A DNA stretch of 64,000 bases from Rhizobium sp. Q54 (GCA_945907045.1 CAMDSH010000011.1:18514-82513), one strand, 5' to 3'; counted from the first letter of the stretch, positions 35,388 through 43,900 are shown. A program made the numbers and translations. Notes: generated by a model from the sequence alone, not told the origin.

Positions 35388-35400
35388 TGTCTCGTTTTTT

Positions 35401-35477
35401 CCGCTCGTCCCCGCGAAAGCGGGGACCCAGTAATTTCCAAAATGAAACTGGATTCCCACTTCCGCGGGAATGAGCGG
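35401..35477. repeat. Palindromic intergenic repeat, family C
   Basis: The outer arms CCGCTC and GAGCGG and the inner hairpins GTCCCCGCGAAAGCGGGGAC and ATTCCCACTTCCGCGGGAAT flank CCAG and CTGG. This is a variant of a very widespread proteobacterial element built from two GC-hairpins facing each other. It lies between two genes that end toward each other. Confidence 0.8.
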
Positions 35478-35484
35478 TGAAGGC

Positions 35485-36273
35485 TTAGAGTCCCACGAAA
35501 CTCTTGATTGCCGCCAAAAACTCTTCCGGCTGCTCCAGCGGCGGGCAGTGTCCGCAGCCGGGCAGCTCGATGTATTTCGCGCCTGAAACTTTCTCCGCGA
35601 TCAGCTTGTTGAGCGCAGGTGGCGTCGCCTGATCGAACTCACCGCAAACGACCAATGTCGGCTTTTGCAGCCGGTGCAGCAGCGGCACCAGATCCGCCTC
35701 GACCAGTATCGCGCAAGCATCCCTGAAAGCTTTCGGATTGATTTCGAGCAGCACGGCTTTGCGTTCCTCGATCTTTTCCGGATGCGCTGCAAGATATTTC
35801 GGAGAGAACACGCGCTTGGCCGCGATCTCCGCAATCGTTCCCAATCCGCCGGCCGCGACCTTCTCCGCCATCACCGTGAACGCCTGCTTGCCCTGCTCCG
35901 GAAAGCCGGGCGCGGCATCGCTCAAAACCAGTTTGCCGATGCGCTCCGGATGATCGAGCGCGAACGCCAGCGCCAAGGTGCCGCCGAAACCGTTGCCCAA
36001 CAGGATGGCGTCGCTCTCAATGCCCCACTCCTGAAAGCCGTCCTCGATGCGCGCGATGTAGGCTTCCAGCAACGCGGTCATCGCAGGCTCCGAGCCGTGA
36101 AAGCCCGGCAGGTTGAACAACGTGACGCGGAATTTTGCTGCCAGCGCCTCCAGCACCGGATCGAAAGCGTGCCGGTCCGTGAGCAACGAGTGCAGAATGA
36201 CGAGATCGCGGCCGCGCCCGGTTCGCACCCCGGTGAGCGCGCCATGTCCGGCGCTGAGCTTTTCGAACTGCAT
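35485..36273 (-). CDS. Alpha/beta hydrolase with Gly in place of the nucleophile Ser
   Basis: 262 residues with an alpha/beta hydrolase fold similar to 3-oxoadipate enol-lactonase and C-C hydrolases: LHSLLTDRHAFDPVLEAL, the nucleophile elbow AILLGNGFGGTLALAFALDHP, the acid strand LVVCGEFDQATPP and the His loop ELPGCGHCPPLEQPEE. The elbow reads G-N-G-F-G where the family has G-x-S-x-G, so the catalytic Ser is replaced by Gly (codon GGT) while the Asp and His remain. Either the protein is not a serine hydrolase or the Ser was lost by one change. It lies downstream of the gentisate-dioxygenase-like gene, after its terminator. Confidence 0.88.
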   Translation of the reverse strand: MQFEKLSAGHGALTGVRTGRGRDLVILHSLLTDRHAFDPVLEALAAKFRVTLFNLPGFHGSEPAMTALLEAYIARIEDGFQEWGIESDAILLGNGFGGTLALAFALDHPERIGKLVLSDAAPGFPEQGKQAFTVMAEKVAAGGLGTIAEIAAKRVFSPKYLAAHPEKIEERKAVLLEINPKAFRDACAILVEADLVPLLHRLQKPTLVVCGEFDQATPPALNKLIAEKVSGAKYIELPGCGHCPPLEQPEEFLAAIKSFVGL

Positions 36274-36342
36274 CCCGCGTCTCCTTTGTGCGCTGGTATC
36301 AACGATACAAGGCGCCGCTCGTTCCCGCTAATTCTGTTGCAT

Positions 36343-36376
36343 AAAAAAAAACACCCCCGGGTCAAGCCCGGGGGTG
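36343..36376 (-). terminator. Intrinsic terminator after the gentisate dioxygenase-like gene
   Basis: CACCCCCGGG pairs with CCCGGGGGTG around a five-base loop, followed on the minus strand by nine T. It ends the transcript of the cupin gene 28 bases after its stop. Confidence 0.9.
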
Positions 36377-36403
36377 GCATCGAAACCGGCGCGCGAAAGA
36401 AGA

Positions 36404-37477
36404 CTATTTGCCTTCGCGGAACAGGCCGAGCGCTTCCTGTGCCGGGCGGTCGGAGATCGAGAACAGCACCGACTCTTTCGATGCGTTGTGCGAATAGCGC
36501 TTCCACGGCGGGATGACGAACACGTCGTTGACGCCCCATTCCAGCGTCACATCGCCAACCTTGGTAGTACCCTGGCCTTCCGCGCAGCAGAAAATGGTGC
36601 CGTCGGTCGCGCGGTACGGCTCGCCTTTGAAGCCCGCCGGGAACAACGAGAGATAGGCGCCCATCGTGGGGAGCACCGGTCCGCCGTTGATCGGGTTGGC
36701 GTAGCGCACGCGCGCGCCGTGACGCGGATCGATGTCGCCGGATTTTTTCAGCCGCTCCAGGATCGGCCGCATCTTGGAATACGGATAGTTGATGACCGGG
36801 CTGCGGTTGGTGACTGCGGGCATGCCATCGGGCAGCACGCCTGAAGCATAGCGATCGAAGGAATCTCCGTCCTCGTGATCGGTCTTCTGCATCTTCTCGT
36901 CGGAATGCTCGGAGAACGACGTCTCGAAGTGGTTGACGGTCGGCATGTCGAGCACGTCGAGCCACATCATCGGCACCTTGCCCGGATTGCCGTGATCGTG
37001 CGGCGCCCAGTTGGCGGTGATGATGAAGTCGCCGTGCTCCATCATCGTCTTCTCGCCTTCGACGGCGGTGTATGCGCCCGAGCCGTCGAGCACGAAACGA
37101 ATGGCGGACGAGACGTGACGGTGCACGTCGGCGATTTCACCGGGATTGATCAGCTGGATGCCGGCGAACAGCGAATTGGTGACGCGCGACTTGCCGGGCA
37201 CGCCGGGATTTTCCAGCACCAGCACGCGGCGCTCGGCTTCCTCGGCGGTGATGACGTCGCCCGCCTCCAGCATCAGTTGTTTCACCCGGTCGAACTTCCA
37301 GACCTTCGGCAGGAAGGCCGTTTTCGGCTCCGGCGTGACCAGGCCTTTGAGCACCTCCCACAACGGGGTCATGTTGTCTTTGGCGATCTTGGCGTAATAG
37401 GCCTGCCGCGCGCCCGTGATGTTGTGCTTCGAGTCCGCAGGCTGGGTTGCCACCGACATGGGAATTCCTCCATCCAA
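36404..37477 (-). CDS. Cupin-family gentisate 1,2-dioxygenase-like protein
   Basis: 357 residues, two cupin domains. The first holds the iron-binding His pair in EIADVHRHVSSAIRFVLDGSG and the later HGDFIITANWAPHDHGNPG; the second has IPPWKRYSHNASKESVLFS, with fewer His. This arrangement is that of gentisate and salicylate 1,2-dioxygenases, which open an aromatic ring with Fe(II) and oxygen. Which substrate is used cannot be told. A FAA hydrolase is encoded further along the same strand (42059), a family that can take the ring-cleavage product. It has its own terminator and AATTCC-type upstream region. Confidence 0.87.
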   Translation of the reverse strand: MDGGIPMSVATQPADSKHNITGARQAYYAKIAKDNMTPLWEVLKGLVTPEPKTAFLPKVWKFDRVKQLMLEAGDVITAEEAERRVLVLENPGVPGKSRVTNSLFAGIQLINPGEIADVHRHVSSAIRFVLDGSGAYTAVEGEKTMMEHGDFIITANWAPHDHGNPGKVPMMWLDVLDMPTVNHFETSFSEHSDEKMQKTDHEDGDSFDRYASGVLPDGMPAVTNRSPVINYPYSKMRPILERLKKSGDIDPRHGARVRYANPINGGPVLPTMGAYLSLFPAGFKGEPYRATDGTIFCCAEGQGTTKVGDVTLEWGVNDVFVIPPWKRYSHNASKESVLFSISDRPAQEALGLFREGK

Positions 37478-37575
37478 TCGAATTGTCGAATTTGCACCAG
37501 TATAGATCAGGTTAGCGCTTTGAGGAAATAACCGGAAAATGCCCGCAAACCCGCTATGCGTGTAAATCCCGGCGG

Positions 37576-38340
37576 CTAGATATTGATCGCGCCGCCGTCC
37601 ACGGCGATCGATTGGCCGGTCATGAAGTCGCTCTCGCTCGACGCCATATAGATGAGGGCCCCTGTGAGGTCTTCAGGGTACTCGTCGCGCTTGAACGCGC
37701 GGGTAGCGATCACCTTGGCGCGCGCCTGATCGAGATGCGCCTGATTCTTCAGGCCGGTGTCGCTCAGGGTCAGCCCCGGCACCAGCGTGTTGACGGAAAT
37801 CCCGTGCTCGCCGAGTTCGCGCGCGAGCGCGCGCGTCATGGAAACCACCGCGCCCTTCGATGTGACGTAATGCAAAAATTCAGGCAAGCCCTTGTAGGCG
37901 GTGCCGGACGCGATGTTGATGATCTTGCCGCTTTTGCGCGCAATCATGTGCGGCGCGACGTGCTTCACCATCAGGAACGAGCCGCGCACGTTCACCGCCA
38001 TTACCTTGTCCCACAGATCGACGTCGATCGCGGTGACCTTGACCGGCGGCAGCGTCGAATACATCGCTGCGTTGTTCACCAACACGTCGATCTGCCCGAA
38101 GCGTTCCAACGTCTGCGCGACGAGCTTTTTCACCTTCGCCTCATCGCTCACGTCGAACACCACGCTCGCCACCGAATTGGCGCCGTGCTTGGCGGCGATC
38201 TCCGCTGCGAGCTCTTTCCCATCGACGATGTCGGCGATCATCACGCGTGCGCCCTCGGCGGCCAGCGCCTTTGAGTAATGCGCACCGATGCCCACCGCGC
38301 CGCCGGTGACGATGGCTATGCGTCCGTCAAGTCTGTTCAT
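37576..38340 (-). CDS. Short-chain dehydrogenase/reductase (SDR)
   Basis: 254 residues, classical SDR. Cofactor motif IVTGGAVGIGAHYSK, NAG-like segment DVLVNNAAMYST, catalytic Ser in IINIASGTAYKG and YxxxK in HYVTSKGAVVSM. The C-terminus DFMTGQSIAVDGG is the usual one. It oxidises or reduces an alcohol/ketone with NAD(P). It is read in the same direction as the cupin gene but 98 bases before it. Confidence 0.92.
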   Translation of the reverse strand: MNRLDGRIAIVTGGAVGIGAHYSKALAAEGARVMIADIVDGKELAAEIAAKHGANSVASVVFDVSDEAKVKKLVAQTLERFGQIDVLVNNAAMYSTLPPVKVTAIDVDLWDKVMAVNVRGSFLMVKHVAPHMIARKSGKIINIASGTAYKGLPEFLHYVTSKGAVVSMTRALARELGEHGISVNTLVPGLTLSDTGLKNQAHLDQARAKVIATRAFKRDEYPEDLTGALIYMASSESDFMTGQSIAVDGGAINI

Positions 38341-38356
38341 GCGCGCCTCTCTTTGT

Positions 38357-38449
38357 CCGTCATCACCGGGCTTGTCCCGGTGATCCCGATTGCAATGGCA
38401 CTGCGCCCCTAAGCGGGATGGCCGGGATAAACCCGGCCATGACGAGCGG
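38357..38449. repeat. Palindromic intergenic repeat, family D
   Basis: A TCATCACCGGGCTTGTCCCG-type hairpin with GGTGAT on the left and a GGCCGGGATAAACCCGGCC hairpin on the right, with GATCCCGATT and AGCGGGATGG between. It is a two-hairpin module of the kind dispersed through Bradyrhizobium genomes, located between divergent genes, where it overlaps the likely promoter region of the SnoaL-like gene. Confidence 0.75.
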
Positions 38450-38494
38450 ATTCTTATCAGCTATGACCATTTCTCCCAACAACCGTGGTCAAAG

Positions 38495-39118
38495 ATGAAA
38501 TCCGACATCGCAGGCCAACTCGCCATCCGCGCGCTGATGGAAAACTGGGTGCTCTGGCGCGACGCGCGCGAGTGGGACCGCTTCCGCACGCTCTGGCACG
38601 AAGACGGGCGGATGATGGCGACCTGGTTTCAGGGCGGGTTCGAGGATTTCATCAAGGTCAGCCAGCAGGGCTTTGAGCGCGGCGCACGCATCCTGCACAT
38701 GCTCGGCGCGACAACCATCGACATCAAAGGCAAACGCGCCATCGCGCAAGCCAAGACCGCGATTTCGCAGCGCGCCGAAGTCGAAGGCGTATTGTGCGAT
38801 GTGGTCTGCACCGGACGCTTTTACGTGTTCGCGGAAAAACGCAAAGGCCGCTGGGGCATCGTGCTGATGCAGCCGATCTACGAGAAAGACCGTCTCGATC
38901 CGGTCGATCCCGCTGCAACGCTCAAGCTCGACGAAAAGCTGCTGGCGAGTTTCCCCGAAGGCTATCGCCATCTCGCCTATCTGCAGGTGAAGAACGGCTA
39001 CAAGGTGAAAGGCGACCTGCCCGGCCTCGATGGGCTAGCGCTGGATAAAGTTTATGCGGCAGGCGCGGCGTGGCTTAAGGGCAAGCCGTTGGGCAAGAAC
39101 ACCGGCGGACCGCTTTAA
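38495..39118 (+). CDS. SnoaL-like / NTF2-like domain protein
   Basis: 207 residues from an ATG at 38495 (MKSDIAGQLAIRALMENWVLW). The N-terminal 130 residues have the SnoaL-like cone fold pattern: WRDAREWDRFRTLWHEDGRMMATWFQG, ILHMLGATTIDIKGKRAIAQAKT and GRFYVFAEKRKGRWGIVLMQP. Such domains occur in ring hydroxylating dioxygenase small subunits, dehydratases and isomerases. The C-terminal 70 residues form a separate helical tail. It precedes an old yellow enzyme by 64 bases on the same strand, so the two may be co-transcribed. The function is unknown. Confidence 0.82.
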   Translation: MKSDIAGQLAIRALMENWVLWRDAREWDRFRTLWHEDGRMMATWFQGGFEDFIKVSQQGFERGARILHMLGATTIDIKGKRAIAQAKTAISQRAEVEGVLCDVVCTGRFYVFAEKRKGRWGIVLMQPIYEKDRLDPVDPAATLKLDEKLLASFPEGYRHLAYLQVKNGYKVKGDLPGLDGLALDKVYAAGAAWLKGKPLGKNTGGPL

Positions 39119-39182
39119 TACCCTCCCCCGCCTGTATATGCTTCGCGCCTGTCCGTTTCCGGCCAAAAGGAATTCCCTAAAA

Positions 39183-40295
39183 ATGCCCAGCGCCCTGTTC
39201 TCGCCGATCACCTTGCGTGGCCTCACATTGCCGAACCGCATCGCGGTGTCGCCGATGTGCCAATACAATTCCACCGACGGCACAGCCAATGATTGGCACC
39301 TGATGCATATCGGCCAATTCGCGCTCGGCGGTTTCGGCCTGATCATCGCCGAAATGACGAATGTCAATATGGTCGGTCGCATCAGCTACAAATGCGCGAC
39401 ACTCGCCACCGACGAGAATGAGAAGGCACTCAAGCGGGTGGTCGATTTCGCCCGCCAGTACGGGCCGTCGAAACATGGCCTGCAGGTCGGCCATGCCGGC
39501 CGCAAGGGCTCGACGCAGCCGCCGGCGCAGGGCGCCAAGCCGCTGACCAAGGAAGAAAAAGCGTGGGAGACCGTGGCGCCTTCCGCCATTCCCTATGGCC
39601 CGGACTGGCACGTCCCGCGCGCCATGACGAAAGAAGAGATGAAGGCGACGCTCGCCGATTACCTCAACACGGTGAAGCGTGCCGAGCGCATCGGCTACGA
39701 CCTGCTCGAATTGCACGCGGCGCACGGCTACCTGCTGCACCAATTCCTCTCGCCGCTGTCCAACCAGCGCAGCGACGAATACGGCGGATCCTTGCAAAAG
39801 CGCATGCGCTATCCGCTCGAAGTGTTCTCGGCCTTGCGCGAAGCCTGGCCGAAGGACAAGCCGCTCGGCATCCGCGTCTCGGCGGTGGACTGGGTGGACG
39901 GCGGCACGACGCTCGATGACACGGTCGTCTTCGCAAAGGAATTGAAGGCTCTCGGCTGCGACTACATGGACGTGTCCAGCGGCCAGCTCGACGCCCGGCA
40001 GAAGATTCCGTTCGCGCCGCACTTCAACGCGCCGTTCGCCGAGCGGGTGCGCAAGGACGCCGGCCTGCCGACGATGTCGGTCGGGCTGATCACTGACGCC
40101 AGGGAAGCCGAGGAGATCGTCGCTTCCGGCAAGGCCGACATGATCGCGATGGCGCGCGGCGCGATGTACGACCCGCGCTGGCCGATCCATGCCGCGATGG
40201 AGCTCGGCGCCGAACCGCCCTTTGCGCCGCGCATGATGGCCGCGCATCCCAAGATGCGGCCGATGATCTTCCCCGACTACAAGCCGGCGGGCTAA
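39183..40295 (+). CDS. NADH:flavin oxidoreductase, old yellow enzyme family (YqjM-like)
   Basis: 370 residues, FMN-binding TIM barrel. NRIAVSPMCQYNSTDGTAND carries the Cys that tunes the flavin in YqjM-type enzymes; HAAHGYLLHQFLSPLSNQRSDEYGG holds the substrate-binding His and the signature; MSVGLITDAREAEEIV and MARGAMYDPRWP complete the phosphate site. It reduces activated alkenes with NAD(P)H. The ATG at 39183 is preceded by AAAAGGAA. It follows the SnoaL-like gene. Confidence 0.92.
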   Translation: MPSALFSPITLRGLTLPNRIAVSPMCQYNSTDGTANDWHLMHIGQFALGGFGLIIAEMTNVNMVGRISYKCATLATDENEKALKRVVDFARQYGPSKHGLQVGHAGRKGSTQPPAQGAKPLTKEEKAWETVAPSAIPYGPDWHVPRAMTKEEMKATLADYLNTVKRAERIGYDLLELHAAHGYLLHQFLSPLSNQRSDEYGGSLQKRMRYPLEVFSALREAWPKDKPLGIRVSAVDWVDGGTTLDDTVVFAKELKALGCDYMDVSSGQLDARQKIPFAPHFNAPFAERVRKDAGLPTMSVGLITDAREAEEIVASGKADMIAMARGAMYDPRWPIHAAMELGAEPPFAPRMMAAHPKMRPMIFPDYKPAG

Positions 40296-40297
40296 GC

Positions 40298-40424
40298 CCT
40301 CATCCTGAGGAGCAGCCCAACGGGTCCGCGCTCGGCGCGGCCCGATGGTAAACTCCGGCTGCGTCTCGAAGGATGAAGCGGCTACATGATTCGAGACGGC
40401 GCGTCGCGCCTCCTCACCATGAGG
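40298..40424. repeat. Palindromic intergenic repeat, family E
   Basis: CCTCATCCTGAGGAGC at the left and CTCCTCACCATGAGG at the right frame GC-rich inverted segments including CGTCTCGAAGGATGAAG and ATTCGAGACGGCG. This is the familiar rhizobial 'ctcatcctgaggag' intergenic element, here between the convergent OYE and FMN-reductase genes. Confidence 0.8.
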
Positions 40425-40437
40425 CTGAGTGTCGTTA

Positions 40438-41001
40438 TTACGCGCGCACGCGTTCGATGAATTTGGCGAAGGCCGCGAGCTGTTGCGTGATGATATCCTT
40501 GGTCGGCTGATCGGCGATCTCGCCGGTCTTCTCGTCGATCTTCTTGTTGGCGAAATTTATAATCACTTCCGGCTTGCCGAACATCATCGCGTCGATGGAC
40601 GTGAGCGCCTGACGCAGGTGGTATTGCATGCGCGAGCCGCCGACCAATCCGGGCGAAGCGGATTGCACGGCCACCGGCTTGTCCTTGAACGGCTGATCCT
40701 TCACGCGCGAGGCCCAGTCGATGGCGTTTTTCAGCGGCCCCGGAATCGACCAGTTATATTCCGCCGACACGATGACGACGCCGTCAGCCGCGCGGATGGC
40801 CTCGACCCAGGCAATGACTTCCGGCGGATTTCCCACCGCCTGCAAGTCGGCATTGTAGAGCGGAAACTTGTCGTAGCCCGGCGCAGACTTGATCGCCATC
40901 TCCGGCGGCGCCAGCGCGGGGAGCGCACGCGCCACCGACGCATTGTAGGAGCCCTTGCGCAGGCTGCCGCAGATAACGATTACGTTGAGCTTGTCGGCCA
41001 T
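40438..41001 (-). CDS. NADPH-dependent FMN reductase family protein
   Basis: 187 residues, flavodoxin-like fold. ICGSLRKGSYNASVARALPAL is the FMN phosphate loop and VIVSAEYNWSIPGPLKNAIDW is the hallmark. These enzymes reduce FMN or azo dyes, quinones and chromate with NAD(P)H. The ATG at 41001 follows the Bug gene stop by 14 bases on the same strand, so it may be the last gene of a long unit that starts upstream. Confidence 0.9.
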   Translation of the reverse strand: MADKLNVIVICGSLRKGSYNASVARALPALAPPEMAIKSAPGYDKFPLYNADLQAVGNPPEVIAWVEAIRAADGVVIVSAEYNWSIPGPLKNAIDWASRVKDQPFKDKPVAVQSASPGLVGGSRMQYHLRQALTSIDAMMFGKPEVIINFANKKIDEKTGEIADQPTKDIITQQLAAFAKFIERVRA

Positions 41002-41015
41002 TTCATGTCCTTCGA

Positions 41016-41984
41016 TTAATTCGTGGCAATGCCGGCTTTGTCGCGCACCGACTTCCACTTGGCGATCTCGTCGCCGAGATGCTTGGTGAATTCCGCCGGC
41101 GTCGAGAAGCGCACTTCCGCGCCGGCCTTGGAAAGCTGTTCTTTAACCGCGGGGCGATCGAGCACCGTCTTGAGCGCCTTGGATGTCTTGTCGATGATCG
41201 CCTTCGGCGTGCCGGCGGGATAAACCCAGCCGTACCAGGTGGCGACTTCGTAGCCCGGCACTCCGGATTCCGCGACCGTTGGCACATTCGGAATGCTCGG
41301 CCAGCGCTTCGGCGACGCGACGGCGAGGATTTTCAATTCTCCGGCGTTCACCTGCCCGATCACGGCATGCACCAGCTCGACGGCGTAATCGACTTCATTG
41401 GCGCGCAGCGCGGTAACCACCGCGGGCGTTCCACGATAGGGAATATGTTTCACGTCGATGCCCGCCATCTGCTTGAGCAATTCACCCGCGAAATGCTGCG
41501 TCGAGCCCAGGCCCACGCTGGCGAAATTCAGCTTGCCCGGGTCCTTCTTGGCGATCGCGACCAGCCCCTTGATATCGCTGGCGGGGAAATCCTTGCGCGC
41601 GACGATGACGAAGGCCGACGTGCCGACCAGCGCCACCGGCGCGAAGTCCTTCACCGGATCGAAGGGTAATGATTTGAGCATCGCCGCCGAAACGGTGTGG
41701 CCGGCGCTGAGCATCGACGCGGTGTAGCCGTCCTTGTCAGCCTTGGCGACAGCATCGGACGCAATGGTGCTGCCCGCGCCCGGCTTGTTCTCGATCACCA
41801 CCGTCTGCCCGAGAAGTTCGCCGAGCGGCTGCGCGACGACGCGCGCAACGATGTCGGTGCCGCCGCCGGCGCCGAAGCCGACGAGAACGCGGATCGGCCG
41901 CTGCGGCCATTCCTGCGCGGCGGCGGGCGCGAGCTGCGCTGTGAGTGCGGCCACGCCCGCGAATGCGATACGTGCGAAATTCAT
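41016..41984 (-). CDS. Tripartite tricarboxylate transporter substrate-binding protein (Bug family)
   Basis: 322 residues with a signal peptide (MNFARIAFAGVAALTAQLAPAAAQE) and the Bug/TctC fold: WPQRPIRVLVGFGAGGGTDIVARVVAQ, VVIENKPGAGSTIASDAVAK, VGLGSTQHFAGELLKQMAGI and TVAESGVPGYEVATWYGW. Bug proteins bind carboxylates or aromatic acids in the periplasm; membrane partners are often encoded elsewhere and none lies here. AAGGGGGG precedes the ATG. It lies between the FMN reductase and FAA hydrolase genes. Confidence 0.92.
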   Translation of the reverse strand: MNFARIAFAGVAALTAQLAPAAAQEWPQRPIRVLVGFGAGGGTDIVARVVAQPLGELLGQTVVIENKPGAGSTIASDAVAKADKDGYTASMLSAGHTVSAAMLKSLPFDPVKDFAPVALVGTSAFVIVARKDFPASDIKGLVAIAKKDPGKLNFASVGLGSTQHFAGELLKQMAGIDVKHIPYRGTPAVVTALRANEVDYAVELVHAVIGQVNAGELKILAVASPKRWPSIPNVPTVAESGVPGYEVATWYGWVYPAGTPKAIIDKTSKALKTVLDRPAVKEQLSKAGAEVRFSTPAEFTKHLGDEIAKWKSVRDKAGIATN

Positions 41985-42058
41985 GAATCCCCCCTTTTCA
42001 GCTTTTTCTGGTTGACCCGAAGGGAACGCGCCTTGCGGCCTTGCGTCAAGGTGAGAAA

Positions 42059-42937
42059 TTACGCCTTCTCGTCTTCGATTGGATTTCGCAGCACGCCGAT
42101 GCTTTCGACTTCGATCTCGCAGACATCGCCCTTCTTCATCCAAACCGGATTGGGTTTTTGCGCGTGGCCGACGCCCGACGGCGTGCCGGTGAGAATGATG
42201 TCGCCCGGCTCCAGCGCGATGCCCTTGGTGGCGTAGACCAATGTTTCGGCGAGCGGAAACATCAGCAGGTCGGTATTGGACGATTGCATTACCTTGCCGT
42301 TGAGGCGGCTTTCGATTTTGAGGCCCTTGCCGCCGGCGGGCAATTCGTCGGCACTCACCATCCAAGGGCCGAAACTGCCGGAGCGGTCGAAATTTTTTCC
42401 CATCGTCCACTGCGTGGTGTGGCGCTGGAATTCACGGATCGAGCCTTCGTTCGAGCACGAATAACCGGCGATGCAATCGAGCGCGTTCGCCATCGTCAGA
42501 TGCTTGGCGTGGCGGCCGACGACCGCAACCATTTCCGCCTCGTAATCGAGCTGCTCGGAGATAAGCGGGCGGATGATCGCGGCCTCGTGCGGAACGAGCG
42601 AGGCGATGGTGCGGAAGAACAGCGTCGGGAATTTCGGGATATTGTCGGCGTAGCGGCCTTCCTTGACGTGATCGAGATAGTTGAGGCCGAGGCAGATGAT
42701 CTTGCCCGGCTTTGCCACGGGAAGCGTGTATTTAAGGCCCTTGAGCGGGTGGCGCGCGGAGGCCGGCGCTTTCTTTGCCAAGTCGGCGAGCGGCTTGAGA
42801 TCGCCCTTGTGCTGGCGCAACCATTCCCCGAGATCGTTCGGCGCCTTGGCATCCACCGCCTGCAAATCGACGACCTGATCGCCCTCGACAACGCCGAGAT
42901 GCAACGCGCCGTTCAACTCAAATCCGACAATCTTCAT
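42059..42937 (-). CDS. Fumarylacetoacetate hydrolase family protein
   Basis: 292 residues. The N-terminal 70 residues form the small domain and the catalytic domain begins IICLGLNYLDHVKEG; metal ligands lie in YEAEMVAVVGRHAK and later ELPAGGKGLKIESRLNG. IILTGTPSGVGHAQKPNPVWM is the family end motif. Members hydrolyse fumarylpyruvate, acylpyruvates or related 1,3-diketones, the products of gentisate or homogentisate ring cleavage. The gentisate-dioxygenase-like gene 5 kb away gives a plausible but unproved role. AAGAGG precedes the ATG. Confidence 0.92.
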   Translation of the reverse strand: MKIVGFELNGALHLGVVEGDQVVDLQAVDAKAPNDLGEWLRQHKGDLKPLADLAKKAPASARHPLKGLKYTLPVAKPGKIICLGLNYLDHVKEGRYADNIPKFPTLFFRTIASLVPHEAAIIRPLISEQLDYEAEMVAVVGRHAKHLTMANALDCIAGYSCSNEGSIREFQRHTTQWTMGKNFDRSGSFGPWMVSADELPAGGKGLKIESRLNGKVMQSSNTDLLMFPLAETLVYATKGIALEPGDIILTGTPSGVGHAQKPNPVWMKKGDVCEIEVESIGVLRNPIEDEKA

Positions 42938-42955
42938 GAGTTTGCCTCTTGTTGT

Positions 42956-43831
42956 TCAGCCGAGTGCTTGTCGCACATGCGCCGCGATCTTGTCGCGGGT
43001 CGTGATCCAGATGTCGTCGCGCTTGGCCGCGCTTTTCGCGATCTGCTCGAAGGCGGCGGCGCCCGCCGCATGCCCGTAACAATGACAGTGCGCGGTGACG
43101 TCAATCATCATCGGTTCGTTGAACGAGAGCGATGCCGCCAACGTGTCGTCATACAACTCGATGAACTGGCGCGGCGAGCGGCCATGTTTCATCGCGTGCG
43201 GCAGGTCGTTCACTTCCATGGTGAGTGGAATGGCGACGAGGCTGCCTTTGTCGAAGTCCTGCACGTATGGCCGGTCGTCATCGAACACGTCGCCATGCCA
43301 GTCGTAACCGGCTTCAAGCAGAAGGTGCGCGCTGTCGGCGTGCGGCGTGCCGCGCGGGCTGATCCAGCCGCGCGGGCGGAAGCCGATGACAGCGGCAAGC
43401 GCATCGGTGGTCTTTTGAATATCCTCGCGCACCTGCTCAGGGTTAAGTTTCGCCGGCACGATGTCCTGCGCGTAGGAATGCGCGACGATTTCGTGGCCCG
43501 CATCGGCAATGGCCTTCACAGCCTTCGGATGGCTTAACCCGAAAATTCCGCTGACCATCACGCTGGATTTTATTTTCGTGCGCTCAAGCACGCCGAGCAG
43601 ACGTTCAAGCCCGCGCGCGGAACCGTAGTTGCCCCATGAAAGCGAATTGGTGTCGAAGGTGCCGGGGGGAAGCGGATTGCCCATCGGGCTGAGCGCGGGA
43701 GCAACGCCATCCGACCAGCGCTCGAAGGCGATATCGAACACCACCGCCACTTTGCGCCCGCCCGGCCAGCGAAAGTCCGCGCCCAGGCGGCGAACGCGCG
43801 CTCCGCGCGAAACGGCATCCAACTCCTGCAT
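42956..43831 (-). CDS. Polysaccharide deacetylase (NodB/PuuE-like) family protein
   Basis: 291 residues from the second of two close ATGs; GGAG lies eight bases before it and only two bases before the first (43837). The NodB-like barrel reads VVFDIAFERWSDGVAPALSP, FGLSHPKAVKAIADAGHEIVAHSYAQ and GWISPRGTPHADSAHLLLEAGY, with VTAHCHCYGHAAGA at the end. The usual TFDDG is replaced by a VFDIAFERW version, as in allantoinase-like and peptidoglycan deacetylase relatives, so a sugar substrate should not be assumed. It lies 18 bases before the FAA hydrolase gene and follows the ATP-grasp-like gene by about 70 bases. Confidence 0.85.
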   Translation of the reverse strand: MQELDAVSRGARVRRLGADFRWPGGRKVAVVFDIAFERWSDGVAPALSPMGNPLPPGTFDTNSLSWGNYGSARGLERLLGVLERTKIKSSVMVSGIFGLSHPKAVKAIADAGHEIVAHSYAQDIVPAKLNPEQVREDIQKTTDALAAVIGFRPRGWISPRGTPHADSAHLLLEAGYDWHGDVFDDDRPYVQDFDKGSLVAIPLTMEVNDLPHAMKHGRSPRQFIELYDDTLAASLSFNEPMMIDVTAHCHCYGHAAGAAAFEQIAKSAAKRDDIWITTRDKIAAHVRQALG

Positions 43832-43900
43832 ACGCATTACTCCGGGGGGCGCGGCCAAGAGAGCGGGACTATAGGCGATCCGCTTTTGCGGAAACAACCG

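Noticed and set aside
42041..43537. Open plus-strand frame of 498 codons opposite FAA hydrolase and deacetylase genes
   Set aside because: Antisense to two well-supported genes and spans the gap between them.
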